From contig JAWQRN010000396.1 of assembly GCA_033557685.1 (NCBI GenBank), forward strand, positions 1-30,240: 30,240 bases of DNA, given 5' to 3'. A program made the position numbers and the translations under genes. This document shows positions 21,091-29,985 of this stretch, piece after piece (position 1 is the first letter of the stretch; every line of letters starts with the position of its first letter). The notes beneath the pieces were generated by a model that did not search any database, was not told where the DNA came from, and was given only the letters and a program-made list of their open reading frames with translations. Source of the stretch: Sperchopsis tessellata (Eukaryota > Arthropoda > Insecta > Coleoptera > Hydrophilidae).

Positions 21091-21109
21091 GGTCTAAATT
21101 AAGGCTACC
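21091..21109 (+). repeat. Left terminal inverted repeat of Tigger element
   Basis: 19 bp, 18 of which pair with the right terminus. Confidence 0.82.
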
Positions 21110-21509
21110 GAGTTTTGAATAACTGGGACGTGCTGCAGCCTGGCGAGAATAATACGAAACAGTACTCAAGGGCATGCCTATTGCTACACGAAAACCTCGA
21201 GGCATTGAGCTTTTGTATTTCAGTGATGTGAGAAAAGCTTTGATTTCGGCCTTATCCAAACTTTTGTAGGTATGTATTGTTTAATTTATTATGCAAAATG
21301 TGTTTCTAGTTTTTATAATTACTCCTAAATATCGTATTAAGGACAATAATCATGTATAATACATTTAGTTTAAATGCCTACTCCATTTCTTTGTCGTGTA
21401 GCTATCCTCAAACTAGGGCCTAAATTCAGACTACAACGTATGGTCTAAACTTATAACCCAATTATAGACTATATGTAAAAAGGCTAATTTAGGCTAATTT
21501 TGTTACAGA

Positions 21510-23430
21510 ATGCCGAGAAAATGTCCAAAGTACGGTCCTAAGAACAAAAAGAAGAAGTGGAGCGAAGGTCAAGGCAATTCGTGATGTTCGAGGAAACTAA
21601 TGGGCACTCTAAAAGTCTCTAAAACATTAAATGTATCTCGTAAGACATTGCAGCTTTAAGCAAAAAAAAAGTGAATTCTCTCCTTCAAAAGTAGTGTCAA
21701 CCTAAATTAGGGGAAAGCCTTATAAAGCCAAGAATTGAAAAATCAGTTAGTGTCTTCACATGGAAGTTTTATGGCTTCAGACTTGGAGATCTGCGTCGAA
21801 TGGCGTACCAGCGGGTGTCTAAAAATGGCATAGAACATCCGTTTTAGAAATGAAAGACAGGTAGAGCTGGGGTGCATCTTTTCTTGCAACGTCATAAGAA
21901 GACGATATCTTTGCTTAAGCCCTGTGGAACTTCTTTTTTACGTGTCTTAGGGATCAATATGGAAAATGTTGGCATTTTGAGGGAAGCGTATGACAAACAT
22001 AAGTTCTCCGCTGAAAGGATCTACAATGTAAATGAAACTGGGTTAGCTATTGTTCAAAGTAAAATTCCATATGTTTTTGGAAGGAAGGGAAAACGGAAAA
22101 ATGCTGCCGATAGAGGTTCAACAATTACAGTGATAGTGGCTTCGGGGAATTATGTCCCTCTGTTGGTGATATTCCCACGGAAGAACATGAACAACCAGCT
22201 CATGAGAGGAGCTCCTCCAGGGATGATTTGTGTCGCTCATCCGTCAGGCTGGGTTCAGACTAACATCTTCACTAATTGGTGCAATCAATTTGTGAAAAAG
22301 GTTAAGCCTCCACAACAGTCGCCAGTGATTCTCGTTTTAGATGGGCATTACAGCCATGTCCGCAATGTTGATCTCATTGATACTGCGAGAAGCAATCATG
22401 TGGTGATTGTGTCACTTCTTCCACACTGCATACACAAACTCCAGCCCTTGGACAAGACGTTTATGGGGCCTTTAAAAGCGTACTATAGTGAAAAGATCAG
22501 GCAACGGCTTCTCCACTGACAACGACCACTGACAACCTATGCAATGATGGAGCTCTTTGTAAAACCTTATTTGAAGATGCAACCAGGAGACATTGCTGTA
22601 AAAGATTTAAAGGTCAGAGGGTATTTTCTCCATGAACAAACAATATTAATAGGTGCTGATTAGATTAAGTCACAGAACGTGTCAGCGAAAACCTTATGGA
22701 GACCACAATCCAACTTGGTTGAACCGGGAACGTCTCATACTTCGACCCCATACTTCAGGAGCCTCAGTCGAGTACCTCAACTTCGGCCCCAATACTTCAG
22801 GAGCCTCAACCGGGTACCTCAAATTCGGCCCCCATACTTCAAGTGTCTCAGCCAAGTATCTCAACTTCGGCCCCCATATTTGAGGAGCCTCAGCCAGGTA
22901 GACCTACTTTGAAGATTGTCAGTCCCTATGACATTGCTTCTGTTCCTACGGCCAAAGAAAAGAAGTTCGATACAGGTCGTAAGGCCGTAGAGTCTTGACT
23001 TATATCTGGGACTTTATATAAAAATGGGGTAGCTGAATCTTTGGAACAAAAAGTTCTTGTTAAATTTAAAGTTTTTGAGCCAAAAGCAAATTCTGTGAAA
23101 AAAGGGACTTGAAGAAGATGGTGATGAAACAAGAAAGATAAAAGTTGAAAACTCAAAAAAGAGAAAAAAGAGAAAGGCAAAGGTAAAATAAAAGAGAAAG
23201 CAAAAGGAGGAAGAACACAGGAAGATAGTCTACTAAAGGCTCAAATGTAGATGAAATTGGCATAATTTATGACGACTTAAGTGACTTGGAGTTCCCTGCA
23301 GGCAAAAATAAACTAGACGGTGAGGATGTGGTGTTTTTCTAGTGACGATAAAGAGGAATTATGGGTTATGAGTGTGCTGGAGTCTATGAAGACATGTACT
23401 TCTGTGATTTTTGCACACAAAAATTGAAAT
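21510..23430 (+). pseudogene. Tigger/pogo transposase pseudogene with C-terminal PHD-like finger
   Basis: The likely start is the ATG at 21510 (MPRKCPKYGPKNKKKKWSEG), followed by a decayed psq-type helix-turn-helix (VSKTLNVSRKTLQL). A CENP-B-like helix-turn-helix reads LGDLRRMAYQRVSKNGIEHP and AGVHLFLQRHKKTISL. The DDE_1 core (21872-22519, 215 codons, fully open) reads IYNVNETGLA (22025-22042), LMRGAPPGMICVAHPSGW, ILVLDGHYSH (Asp at 22340-22342) and HKLQPLDKTFMGPLKAYY (Asp at 22451-22453). The last two Asp are 37 positions apart. The first catalytic Asp (NVDETG in relatives) is Asn here. Downstream come TYAMMELFVKPYL, a 14-residue repeat, VSPYDIASVPTAKEKKF, a Lys-rich run, an acidic tract, and finally ECAGVYEDMYFCDFC (23367-23411), like the second half of a PHD finger. 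Frameshifts and stops break the N-terminus and the tail. Confidence 0.9.
22740..22900 (+). repeat. 42-bp tandem repeat inside the Tigger coding region
   Basis: The copies are 22740-22780 (41 bp, with a one-base deletion), 22781-22822, 22823-22864 and a partial copy 22865-22900. Each encodes about TSAPILQEPQPGTS, a Pro/Ser/Thr/Gln-rich linker of 14 residues. The deletion in the first copy shifts the frame. It lies between the DDE domain and the C-terminal tail. Confidence 0.9.
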
Positions 23431-23590
23431 ATCTTTCCAATTTTCTTTCAAAATGTCTTTTTTTTACATTATCGAACAAAAATATACGAATTACAATTGT
23501 ATTTTTATGTTTTAAAAGTAGTATTTCCTTCATAAATTCTTAATAATCCATTTTTGTTACTTATCTTAATTTTACTACCGTATTTTTGAA

Positions 23591-23609
23591 GGTAGCCCTA
23601 ATTTAGACC
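23591..23609 (-). repeat. Right terminal inverted repeat of Tigger element
   Basis: GGTAGCCCTAATTTAGACC, the reverse complement of 21091-21109 with one mismatch. Confidence 0.82.
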
Positions 23610-23706
23610 ACACTTTAGAACACATTTTCAAATATTACATACTTTTTTTAAAACAACTTGTATCTATTATTTGTCGTAAGTTTCATTAATTCGTCTTTTA
23701 TACAAT

Positions 23707-24240
23707 ATGAGTGATAATAGAAAATTCAAATATCTAGGAAGTTGGATTAATAAGGAACTAGATCCTAAAATGACAATTAAAACAAGAATAGACAGAGTTT
23801 TTGAAAATTACCAACGTATTTTGCAATTCTCCCCTAAATCTCGAACTTCGGCGATGCATGCTGAAATGTTATGTTTGGTCTACATTGCTGTATGGAACAG
23901 AAACATGGACACTGAATATCGCTTCATTGAATAAATTTTCCTATAGAACGCATACAACAAACGAAGAGGTGTTAAGTAAGGTGGGGTGCTGTTACATCAA
24001 TTTAAGATCAAAAAGATCAACTAACTGGTACACTTAATGCAAAACGATAAGTATAAGTAGGCCCAGGTAATTGCGCAGGGAAAAATAGAGGAAATAAGTC
24101 ACCTGGGTGGAAGGCAAAAGTCGTGGCTCAAGAACATCATGCAATGGCTGAGACAGTATGGTCGTGATAATCGCTAACTTTCCTACAGGAGAGAAGATAA
24201 TAGAAAAACAAAATGGTAACCCAATTTTGGACCATTTTCA
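23707..24240 (+). pseudogene. LINE C-terminal fragment (after the RT domain)
   Basis: The protein reads KFKYLGSWINKELDPKMTIK and TRIDRVF. After a frameshift it reads MLKCYVWSTLLYGTETWTLN and TNEEVLSKVG, then QVIAQGKIEE and RQKSWLKNIMQWL (24077-24150). This is the usual end of insect RTE-like endonuclease-reverse transcriptases: FKYLGs.I, a thumb region ending in LLYG.EtWtl, then GKIeGkR..GRr..SWLkN...W. The RT domain itself is missing, so this is the 3' piece of a truncated insertion or what remains of a longer one. It may belong to the same family as the fragment at 6225-7355, which ends just before this part of the protein. Clade assignment is by resemblance only. Confidence 0.83.
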
Positions 24241-25228
24241 CAGGCAATTGCAGGAAGATAAAAGAGCAAATAACACTTCAACATTTCAACTTTTACGAGC
24301 ACACATGTTTTTGTTTTAGATGGAGTATATCTTAAATGATTTTGTTGTGGTTTATTATAAGTATAATAATTTTAAAAGTATTTACCAAAATGAAACTATG
24401 AAAAAATCATTTATAATATAGTTCTTTCATCATTTACTATAAACTAGCATATACAAATCTCTTTATGTTTTATGAGAAGGATCTGACACACTAAATAAAA
24501 ATGCACGTTCAGAAAGGCCGTAATAATTGTTAAGATAATCAATTATAAAATTAATATTGTTATTTAAAACGCATGGATGGCGCAAGCCATTACTAACACC
24601 TCTGTACAGTTATAAACTATTATTTTGCCTGTTTTTAGTGCTGGAACGGCATTTAAAATGTAATTATTTCCTCATAAGGTTCGCTGTTTCCAAGGCAGTA
24701 CATAGAACTCACTTTTACATCCTTTATCGATTTTTTGCTCTAAAGAAGACAAAAATTAAATCGTAATTGCACGGGTGACAGCAATATAAAGTTTATGTTT
24801 GAGCTACTTGTTTTACAATGTTTGTTTATTTGCGGTTAGGTCAAAATAATAAAATTTGTTTTGCCTTTATTTACCGAGCTTTTAATACCTTTATTATTAG
24901 CCTTTCCTTAAAAATACTTTTATTGCTGGACGTGCAGAAGTGCAGTCGGTCTTTACTGCCGGATTTTTGCATTTTGCATTTATTGTTCACAGAATTTAGG
25001 TGGGTTAGTTTTACGCTCTACTTAATGCAAGATTTTTCAAGGATATGCCGCAGTTTTGATACCTAGTAATAAATTTTGGGTTTAAAAAATATTCACCTGA
25101 TACGCAAACTGTACTAATGTAGCCAAACAGTGGTACTACAGAATTATATGATGTAAATATACTACTAGTTAAAACTCATTTTACCGGGTATAGGTGCATA
25201 TTATCTTGTCTATAGGTTCTCTTGACGA
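24241..25228. other. Stretch without recognisable genes; dispersed repeat copy 2
   Basis: It holds two ORFs of 69 and 82 codons (24557-24766, 24818-25066) that are rich in Leu, Phe and Ile from AT-rich DNA and have no motif. The inverted 29-bp repeat copy is at 24479-24507. The start of a Jockey 5' region probably lies near 25200. Confidence 0.5.
24479..24507 (-). repeat. Dispersed repeat, copy 2
   Basis: Reverse complement matches 20200-20228 at 26 of 29 bases. On the minus strand one frame reads LSERAFLFSVSDPSHKT and then a stop. Confidence 0.65.
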
Positions 25229-26272
25229 TGGATCCAACCCTCAAATTAGTCGCTTTAGCTAAATTCTAAAGCTAAAGAACAATAAAACAGAAACTATTGT
25301 TTTGGAGCTGGAAACACAACAACCACAGCAAAACGAAGAACCAAAGCTAAAAACCCTCGATAGTGCTCACGGCTGTACATGAGTATAAAATAATGACAGA
25401 AGCACTTGATGAAGTTGCAAAAGTAAATACTCAACTAAAGTAAATGGAGACCGGATTAAAATTATGCTAGTGGATATCGACAGCTTAAAGAAAAAAAATA
25501 TCGAACACCACACTTACCAACTGAAACAGGATAAAAAGTTTCGCGTTGTTATAAAAAATATTCATTACAACATAGATAAAGATGAGAGTGGATATTGAAA
25601 ACCATAGTAACCAAGTCTGTAATATTAACACCCCTACAAGCAAAGAAGCCCCTCTCTATGCAATTTGTAGATTTGGAAAATACTCCAAATGTGAAGGATA
25701 TTTATAAAATAAAATATCTTTTAAACTCTGGTGATTAATGAATCACTTCGAGCATCCAGAAAGATCCATCAGTGTGCTCGATGCATGACTTATGGGCATA
25801 CGAAAGGATTCTGCAGCAGGCACACAACGTGCCTTCGTTGAGGTTAAGAAGGTCATACCAATAAAGAATGTCAGAAGCCAGAAACAGACCCACCTAAATG
25901 CGCCTTATGTGCAGAATGGCACCCAGCAAATTACAAAGACTGCAAAGTCTATAAGGAAATTTAAGCTAGGAAGTTTCCACCCTTACGACAAAAGACAAAC
26001 AATATTGACCAGCACAAACGCAAAGGGCAAACCTTTTTAAACCACCAACTAAAACCAGGAATATCCTGCGCTATGAAAACGCAAGGGAGTAATGATGAAA
26101 ATCATGAAGCTGAAACGCAACAGCAACGACAGTCATCGAGTATAATCGAAAGACTGGAAAATATGGTTTTCAAACTACTTGACGAAATGCGAGATATGAG
26201 GAAGCTCGCAATGAAACTTCTAGTAAAAAAGTACAATGGAGAACGCAACTGCTCTCTGCTTTGTGCCAAATG
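25229..26272 (+). pseudogene. Jockey-like LINE ORF1 (Gag-like, zinc knuckles)
   Basis: ORF1 proteins of Jockey-group LINEs bind element RNA. A possible start is MDPTLKLVALAKF at 25229. Later frames show NGDRIKIMLVDIDSLKKKNI, HHTYQLKQDKKFRVVIKNIH (25507-25566) and APLSMQFVDLENTPNVKDIY, the conserved region ahead of the zinc knuckles. The first knuckle, CARCMTYGHTKGFC (CX2CX4HX4C), is intact (25768-25809). The second has lost its second Cys to a stop (CLR-stop-G-stop-EGHTNKEC). The third, CALCAEWHPANYKDC, is intact (25900-25944). The last open section ends in a Glu/Arg-rich helix (SSIIERLENMVFKLLDEMRD) and stops at 26272. Several frameshifts and at least five stops are present. ORF2 begins inside its last 37 bases, a normal overlap for this group. 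Confidence 0.88.
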
Positions 26273-26472
26273 ACACATTATACCATGACCTTCATGTATG
26301 GACAGTGCGCGAAGAAGTTAGGTGCGCGAGTTCTAAGTACTTGTCGTGCCTCGAAGTACACCCAAACCCGTTTGCAGTAAATCTGCTAGACAATAGTCCG
26401 CAAAACTACCGCTTAAGGCACCTGTCACCTCTGGACCTGAACAATACCAGTTTGATTGATCTGGCTTAAGTT
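26236..26472 (+). pseudogene. Jockey-like LINE ORF2 remnant: start joined to C-terminus
   Basis: The 77-codon open frame starts MENATAL, overlapping the ORF1 end as an ORF2 start would. It changes within a few codons into the extreme C-terminus of a Jockey ORF2: CFVPNDTLYHDLHVWTVREE, SSKYLSCLEVHPNPFAVNLL, then LRHLSPLDL and a stop. The endonuclease, RT and linker (normally more than 800 residues) are gone. The join near 26255-26260 keeps the frame, so it looks like one large internal deletion. The 3' untranslated region probably runs on to about 26600. Confidence 0.8.
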
Positions 26473-26619
26473 AAAAAATGATACTGCACTTCTTAAGTTG
26501 TTATATTTATGTTAGGCTCTTAATGTAGATTCCTAACTCTCGTTATACTAATTATCCACAACATTTGTTTATTGCCTTCGGGCAGATAACAATAAATACT
26601 AGGAGTAAAATTTTCCTAG

Positions 26620-27215
26620 AGTATCTGACAATCAAATTTTAGAGAAACTTCCCTACCAAATTATTCTTTGACATACCTTAGTAAAAATTTGCCATTTTTA
26701 GTAAGTGAGATTTTAAAAATCTTTACTACCTTCCGTATTTTTGTTACAAGATGATATATGTGATGATTAATATTGAAGTTATGTTTAGCAGTACCTACTA
26801 AATCAGATTATATAATGGTGCCATCAACATCCTTCTCCCTCGACATTTTGTATATCAGCATCTACACTTGTGGTAGACTTATACAGAACATTCGTAATAG
26901 CAAAATTTTTACCATGTACCAAGCATTGCTGATGTTCAGAATCTATAATTTCCCTAATTTCACCATAACCGATGCATCATCAGTGGTTACATCAATTATG
27001 TCACTAGCAATATTTTAACCAAAAACATTTAATTTTTCTTCCACAAGTGTTAACCACTTTTCTACTGGCATGAGTCAGATTGCAAGTACTACTCCGATAT
27101 TCCATAAAGTTTCCCCAGCAGAGTATACGTTAATATTTATATGATGCCGATTATGATTAGATGTCCATTCCTCAAAGGTAATGCTGACGAGTTTACCTTC
27201 AGATTTCAAGTTAGG
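26620..27215 (-). pseudogene. hAT transposase fragment, third copy, no BED finger seen
   Basis: On the minus strand from 27215 down, the protein reads LKSEGKLVSITFEEWTSNHN (core start, about 27156-27215) and RHHININVYSAGETLWNIGV. It continues with PVEKWLTLVEEKLNVFG, SDIIDVTTDDASVMVKLGKL (about 26950-27010), CLVHGKNFAITNVLYKS, VTKIRKVVKIFKISLTKNGK and GREVSLKFD. This is the order of the hAT core: F.lT.DeWTS, inin.hy, ttDgAsvM.k, C.aH.lnLav.dvl, v.kvRkvVk.Fr.S, g..l.ld. The first Asp is Glu (FEEWTS), and the DGA motif reads DDA. The C-terminal dimerisation region and any BED finger upstream are not readable. It differs clearly from the two FAM200/ZBED-type copies, so it is another family. Confidence 0.82.
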
Positions 27216-28377
27216 TTTATCATTAGTTATAGTTTATTTAATAATTTTTTCTATACCTTAACACCATATAACTTTTTGTGAGTGAAAATTCTAGTATATC
27301 TTTAATCCACCTTGCATTAAAATCTTCTCATTTTTATTGTTTTTTAAATAACTCGTTATTAAAAGTTTCGGCTGTTAGACGTGCTTTATTCGACACTATA
27401 GGCGGTTTTACACATTTTTTAATGATTTAATCCATGAATTGTTTTTATGTAAATGGGTATGAAAGCCACTAATACATCCTCCACCGCATATCATTTAGCC
27501 AATTGCCAACTTTTTTCTGTTAGAAAATGGTGCCAATCGGAAGCGTCATCGTTTCTTTTTCTGTGCGCAGCAAAGTTTTTTGTATCCATGGGATATGCTA
27601 TGTCTAATAATTACAATTACGGTATTTAGATACTTTGGCTACTGTTTATTTATATCGATGTACAGGCACAGGAAAAATAAGTCCTCTTCTCGCACAAAAT
27701 CACAGTTTAAATACAGACATAATACATTAAATTGTAAAGATTGTCTAGGACTAGGACCAAATATAACACAGAAGAATGTATCGAAAATTGTTGGAAGGGA
27801 ATGGAGTAGGATTATCCTTCGTTTCCTACGCCGCGCCACGCCAGGCGGGAGAACTGTCTGAAATTTAGGGTGGCACCGCGTATTCTGGGATCTGTTTATG
27901 TTTTTATTGATATATACTTGTTTTATATATATTATGTGTGCTATGTGTTATATTGATGATCCTATTTCAGAACGATTGTACTATACATTATGTCTTGTGT
28001 AAAATTTTGATTTATTGCTCACATTATGAGACATATTTTATTTTTAACTGTATTAAATATTATTAGAAACTGTAATTTTATAGGAATATGTTAATACCGA
28101 AATACAGGACAAAATTCGTCAGGTATCTCGGTATTCGGGCATTGTAGGCACTAATTCTGGACAAATGTGTAATAAATTATTAATAAAAATAAATGTTCAT
28201 AAAACCGTGTCTTTCCTTTTGGGTTGGTACATAATTCTCCTAGATTCCCTCTTACCTTTAGTAAGTATTAAAGGTTGTGAAATGCAAATGAAAATAATTT
28301 ACGTCTTCTATTGTTAAATATATTCTTTCTCATAGTTGTGACGATTTAACATATTACAAATTAAAAATGTACAACTT
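27216..28377. other. Probable intron sequence, no recognised gene
   Basis: Lies between the third hAT fragment and the Rap-GAP exon. A 93-codon + ORF (27580-27861) runs through a short GC-rich patch near 27800-27880 but has no motif. The remainder is AT-rich. The region includes the start of the intron that follows the exon on the minus strand. Confidence 0.5.
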
Positions 28378-28379
28378 AC
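28374..28379 (-). other. Splice donor
   Basis: On the minus strand the exon ends AGAAGAG and the intron starts GTAAGT, a textbook donor. Confidence 0.8.
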
Positions 28380-28673
28380 CTCTTCTATAAGGCTTGGGTA
28401 TTTGACCAGTCTCTGCGTGGTTTTGCAGGTTGGCAACGATATCTTCAAGCATTTGTGATCTCGTCCTTTCCTGCATCCTGGCGAATTTAGGTGCTGAATA
28501 ACTGGCGCGTTCCCCGTTGACAATCTTCGTGAGCAGCCACTCCCTGAACATGGGTCCTTTGTCGAATACACTCTGCTCCCATAAGTAGGGCTTGTAAGCC
28601 CCTACTTCGTCCCTCGTGACAACTGATACTTCGTACCGCGTTGGTTTCCTCTTTATCCTTGGAGAGGTTCTTA
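28380..28673 (-). CDS. Exon of a Rap-GAP domain protein (Rap1GAP/GARNL family)
   Basis: This 294-bp internal exon (entry and exit both after codon base 1) is the only clean host coding sequence in the window. Its ORF has no stop, is richer in G+C than its surroundings and lies between a good acceptor and donor. The 98 residues include TRYEVSVVTRDEVGAYKPYL, SVFDKGPMF, FREWLLTKIVNGERASYSAP and KFARMQERTRSQMLEDI, ending GQIPKPYRR. From memory of the family, this is the last third of the Rap-GAP domain: yrVsvvtrddVp.fgP.lp.p.vF.kgpeFReFLLtKliNaE.A.y...KFa.leeRTR..lL. The catalytic Asn thumb would be in an upstream exon. Such proteins stimulate GTP hydrolysis by Rap GTPases in the cytoplasm and at membranes. 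Rap1GAP and GARNL3 are both possible, so no symbol is given. Confidence 0.78.
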
Positions 28674-28692
28674 CTGTAACAATAATCATAAA
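28674..28692 (-). other. Splice acceptor
   Basis: Minus-strand TTTTATGATTATTGTTACAG precedes the exon: a T-rich tract ending in CAG. The ATG inside it opens the longest ORF but is more likely intronic. Confidence 0.65.
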
Positions 28693-28985
28693 ACGATTTA
28701 CGACTTCGACGATGTGATGAAAGTTATTGAGGTAATTGTCGCACTTTATGTGCTGATAAAATTTAAATATTTAAGGCTCAACATGCTATCAGAGAATGTA
28801 AATTTATAAATGTGTGTTTTTTTTTTAAATTTTGAGAAATATTTTAAACAGATAAGATATTCGCAATTTTATGATTCCATGTTTTTTGCCTTTTAACTCT
28901 TCCCACTAGTTTATTTTTAATCATTATTTATAGCTGTTTGAAGGTAAACCAATATTTCAGAACATTTTAAAACGTATAGAGGCTC
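28693..28985. other. Probable intron sequence
   Basis: Nothing recognised between the acceptor and the tail of the Penelope-like element; AT-rich with a T-run near 28820. Confidence 0.5.
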
Positions 28986-28989
28986 TAAA

Positions 28990-29985
28990 AAGTGCCGACG
29001 TTTCGTACACTATTTAAAAGCGAGTGACACTAGAACGAACCAAGTCGATACACTGATTCAGACATTGCCAGATCATGCATATATTGTCAAGGACTGGAGT
29101 GGGGGATGTGCACTAGGGAGGAACTGTTCCATTCGAATTGATATTATTGGGTGTAGGAGTTGAAAACCATCGTCCCTATTAATATTGTTGGGGTAATTAT
29201 AACCCTCAATGGTTTCTCTGGATTTTCTGGGAAAATTAGAAGTCTCACAAGTCAAGACTTTATTATCTTGGAACATAATGGTATATCTTATTTCATGATG
29301 ATGTTGATTAATATGACGAAGACGAGTAAAGCGTTTGTGCTCCCGGGTAGCAATCGTGTGCTAAGTTTCTCCGATATAGATCTTTCCATGGAAATAATAG
29401 ACCTTATAAACCCCTTCGTTCTCTGGAAGAAGGGAGAACTTGCGATATATTTTGGATTGGGGAGAATACCGTTTTGATGTAAAATTTTCTTAGTATATGG
29501 GCAATTTTTTTCGTCGAAACCTTGACGAATCTAAAAATGCTGTTGTTGCTTTCATCTCAGGAGTATTTTTGACAGCGGTAGGTAGATTCATGAAAAATCT
29601 TATTGACCGTTTGACCTACTCTGAACTCCAGATAAAAAATATAGTTGTGTCACGCCTGTTTGTTTGAGAAAATAAATCACATTATGCATGGTACATTATT
29701 GGTATGGGTGGCCTTACGTTAAACACAATGAAAAAAGTGAACCATCTGATTTACGTTTCAACAATACATCTAAGAAAGGAAGGGAACCTGATGACTGAAT
29801 CTCCATCGAAAAACGAAAATTGGGATGTTGGTAGATTATGTGATTGAATAAGGCATTTAGTGCCTCTCGTCCCAACGACCATTCGACAAACGTTTCTTCC
29901 AAGAACCGGAACCAGCATCTGCGCTTTATATCGGTGGGAAATAATGCCAAAAGGACTCAACATCGAAGTTGATCATTAAGTCTAT
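28990..29985 (-). pseudogene. Penelope-like retroelement: RT end plus GIY-YIG endonuclease
   Basis: Read on the minus strand from 29985 down. The end of the RT domain comes first: IDLMINFDVESF, then FLEETFVEWSLGREALNALF (29840-29905, where relatives have RYVDDTFV, so the catalytic DD is EE), then HPNFRFSMEIQSSGSLPFLD and VLLKRKSDGSL. A shifted VRKATHTNN follows (YRKPTHTD in relatives). After a linker (VSTKKIAHILRKFYIKTVFS), the GIY-YIG nuclease reads GVYKVYYFHGKIYIGET (29366-29415), REHKRFTRLRHINQHHHE and, at the end, NYPNNINRDDGFQL (about 29160-29200). The 3' region carries GAAACGTCGGCA (about 28995-29006 in reverse), a word often seen in Penelope tails. Several stops and frameshifts are present, and the N-terminal RT is missing. 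It sits about 320 bp upstream of the Rap-GAP exon, in the same transcriptional direction. Confidence 0.88.

Larger units (their letters stand above)
21091..23609 (+). mobile_element. Tigger/pogo-type DNA transposon, full length but dead
   Basis: The terminal inverted repeats are GGTCTAAATTAAGGCTACC at 21091-21109 and its reverse complement with one mismatch at 23591-23609. The 2.5-kb length fits a pogo-superfamily element with one transposase gene, which lies inside in the + direction. Related GGCCTAAATT and GGCTAATTTAGGCTAA words recur just inside the left end (21415-21500) and may be transposase binding sites. TA target copies are not directly adjacent to the repeats, so the exact outer ends may lie a few bases further out. 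Confidence 0.82.

Noticed and set aside
21074..21259. Minus-strand ORF of 61 codons at the left end of the Tigger element
   Set aside because: It overlaps the terminal repeat and 5' region of the element and has no motif; probably chance.
24760..24800. Minus-strand KLYIAVTRAITI, similar to the YVALSRVTS motif of Helitron Pif1-type helicases
   Set aside because: A dozen residues, with no other helicase motif, Rep domain or CTRR-hairpin end nearby.
24557..25066. Two hydrophobic ORFs of 69 and 82 codons
   Set aside because: Leu/Phe/Ile content is what T-rich DNA gives in this frame. No signal peptide pattern, family motif or splice sites.
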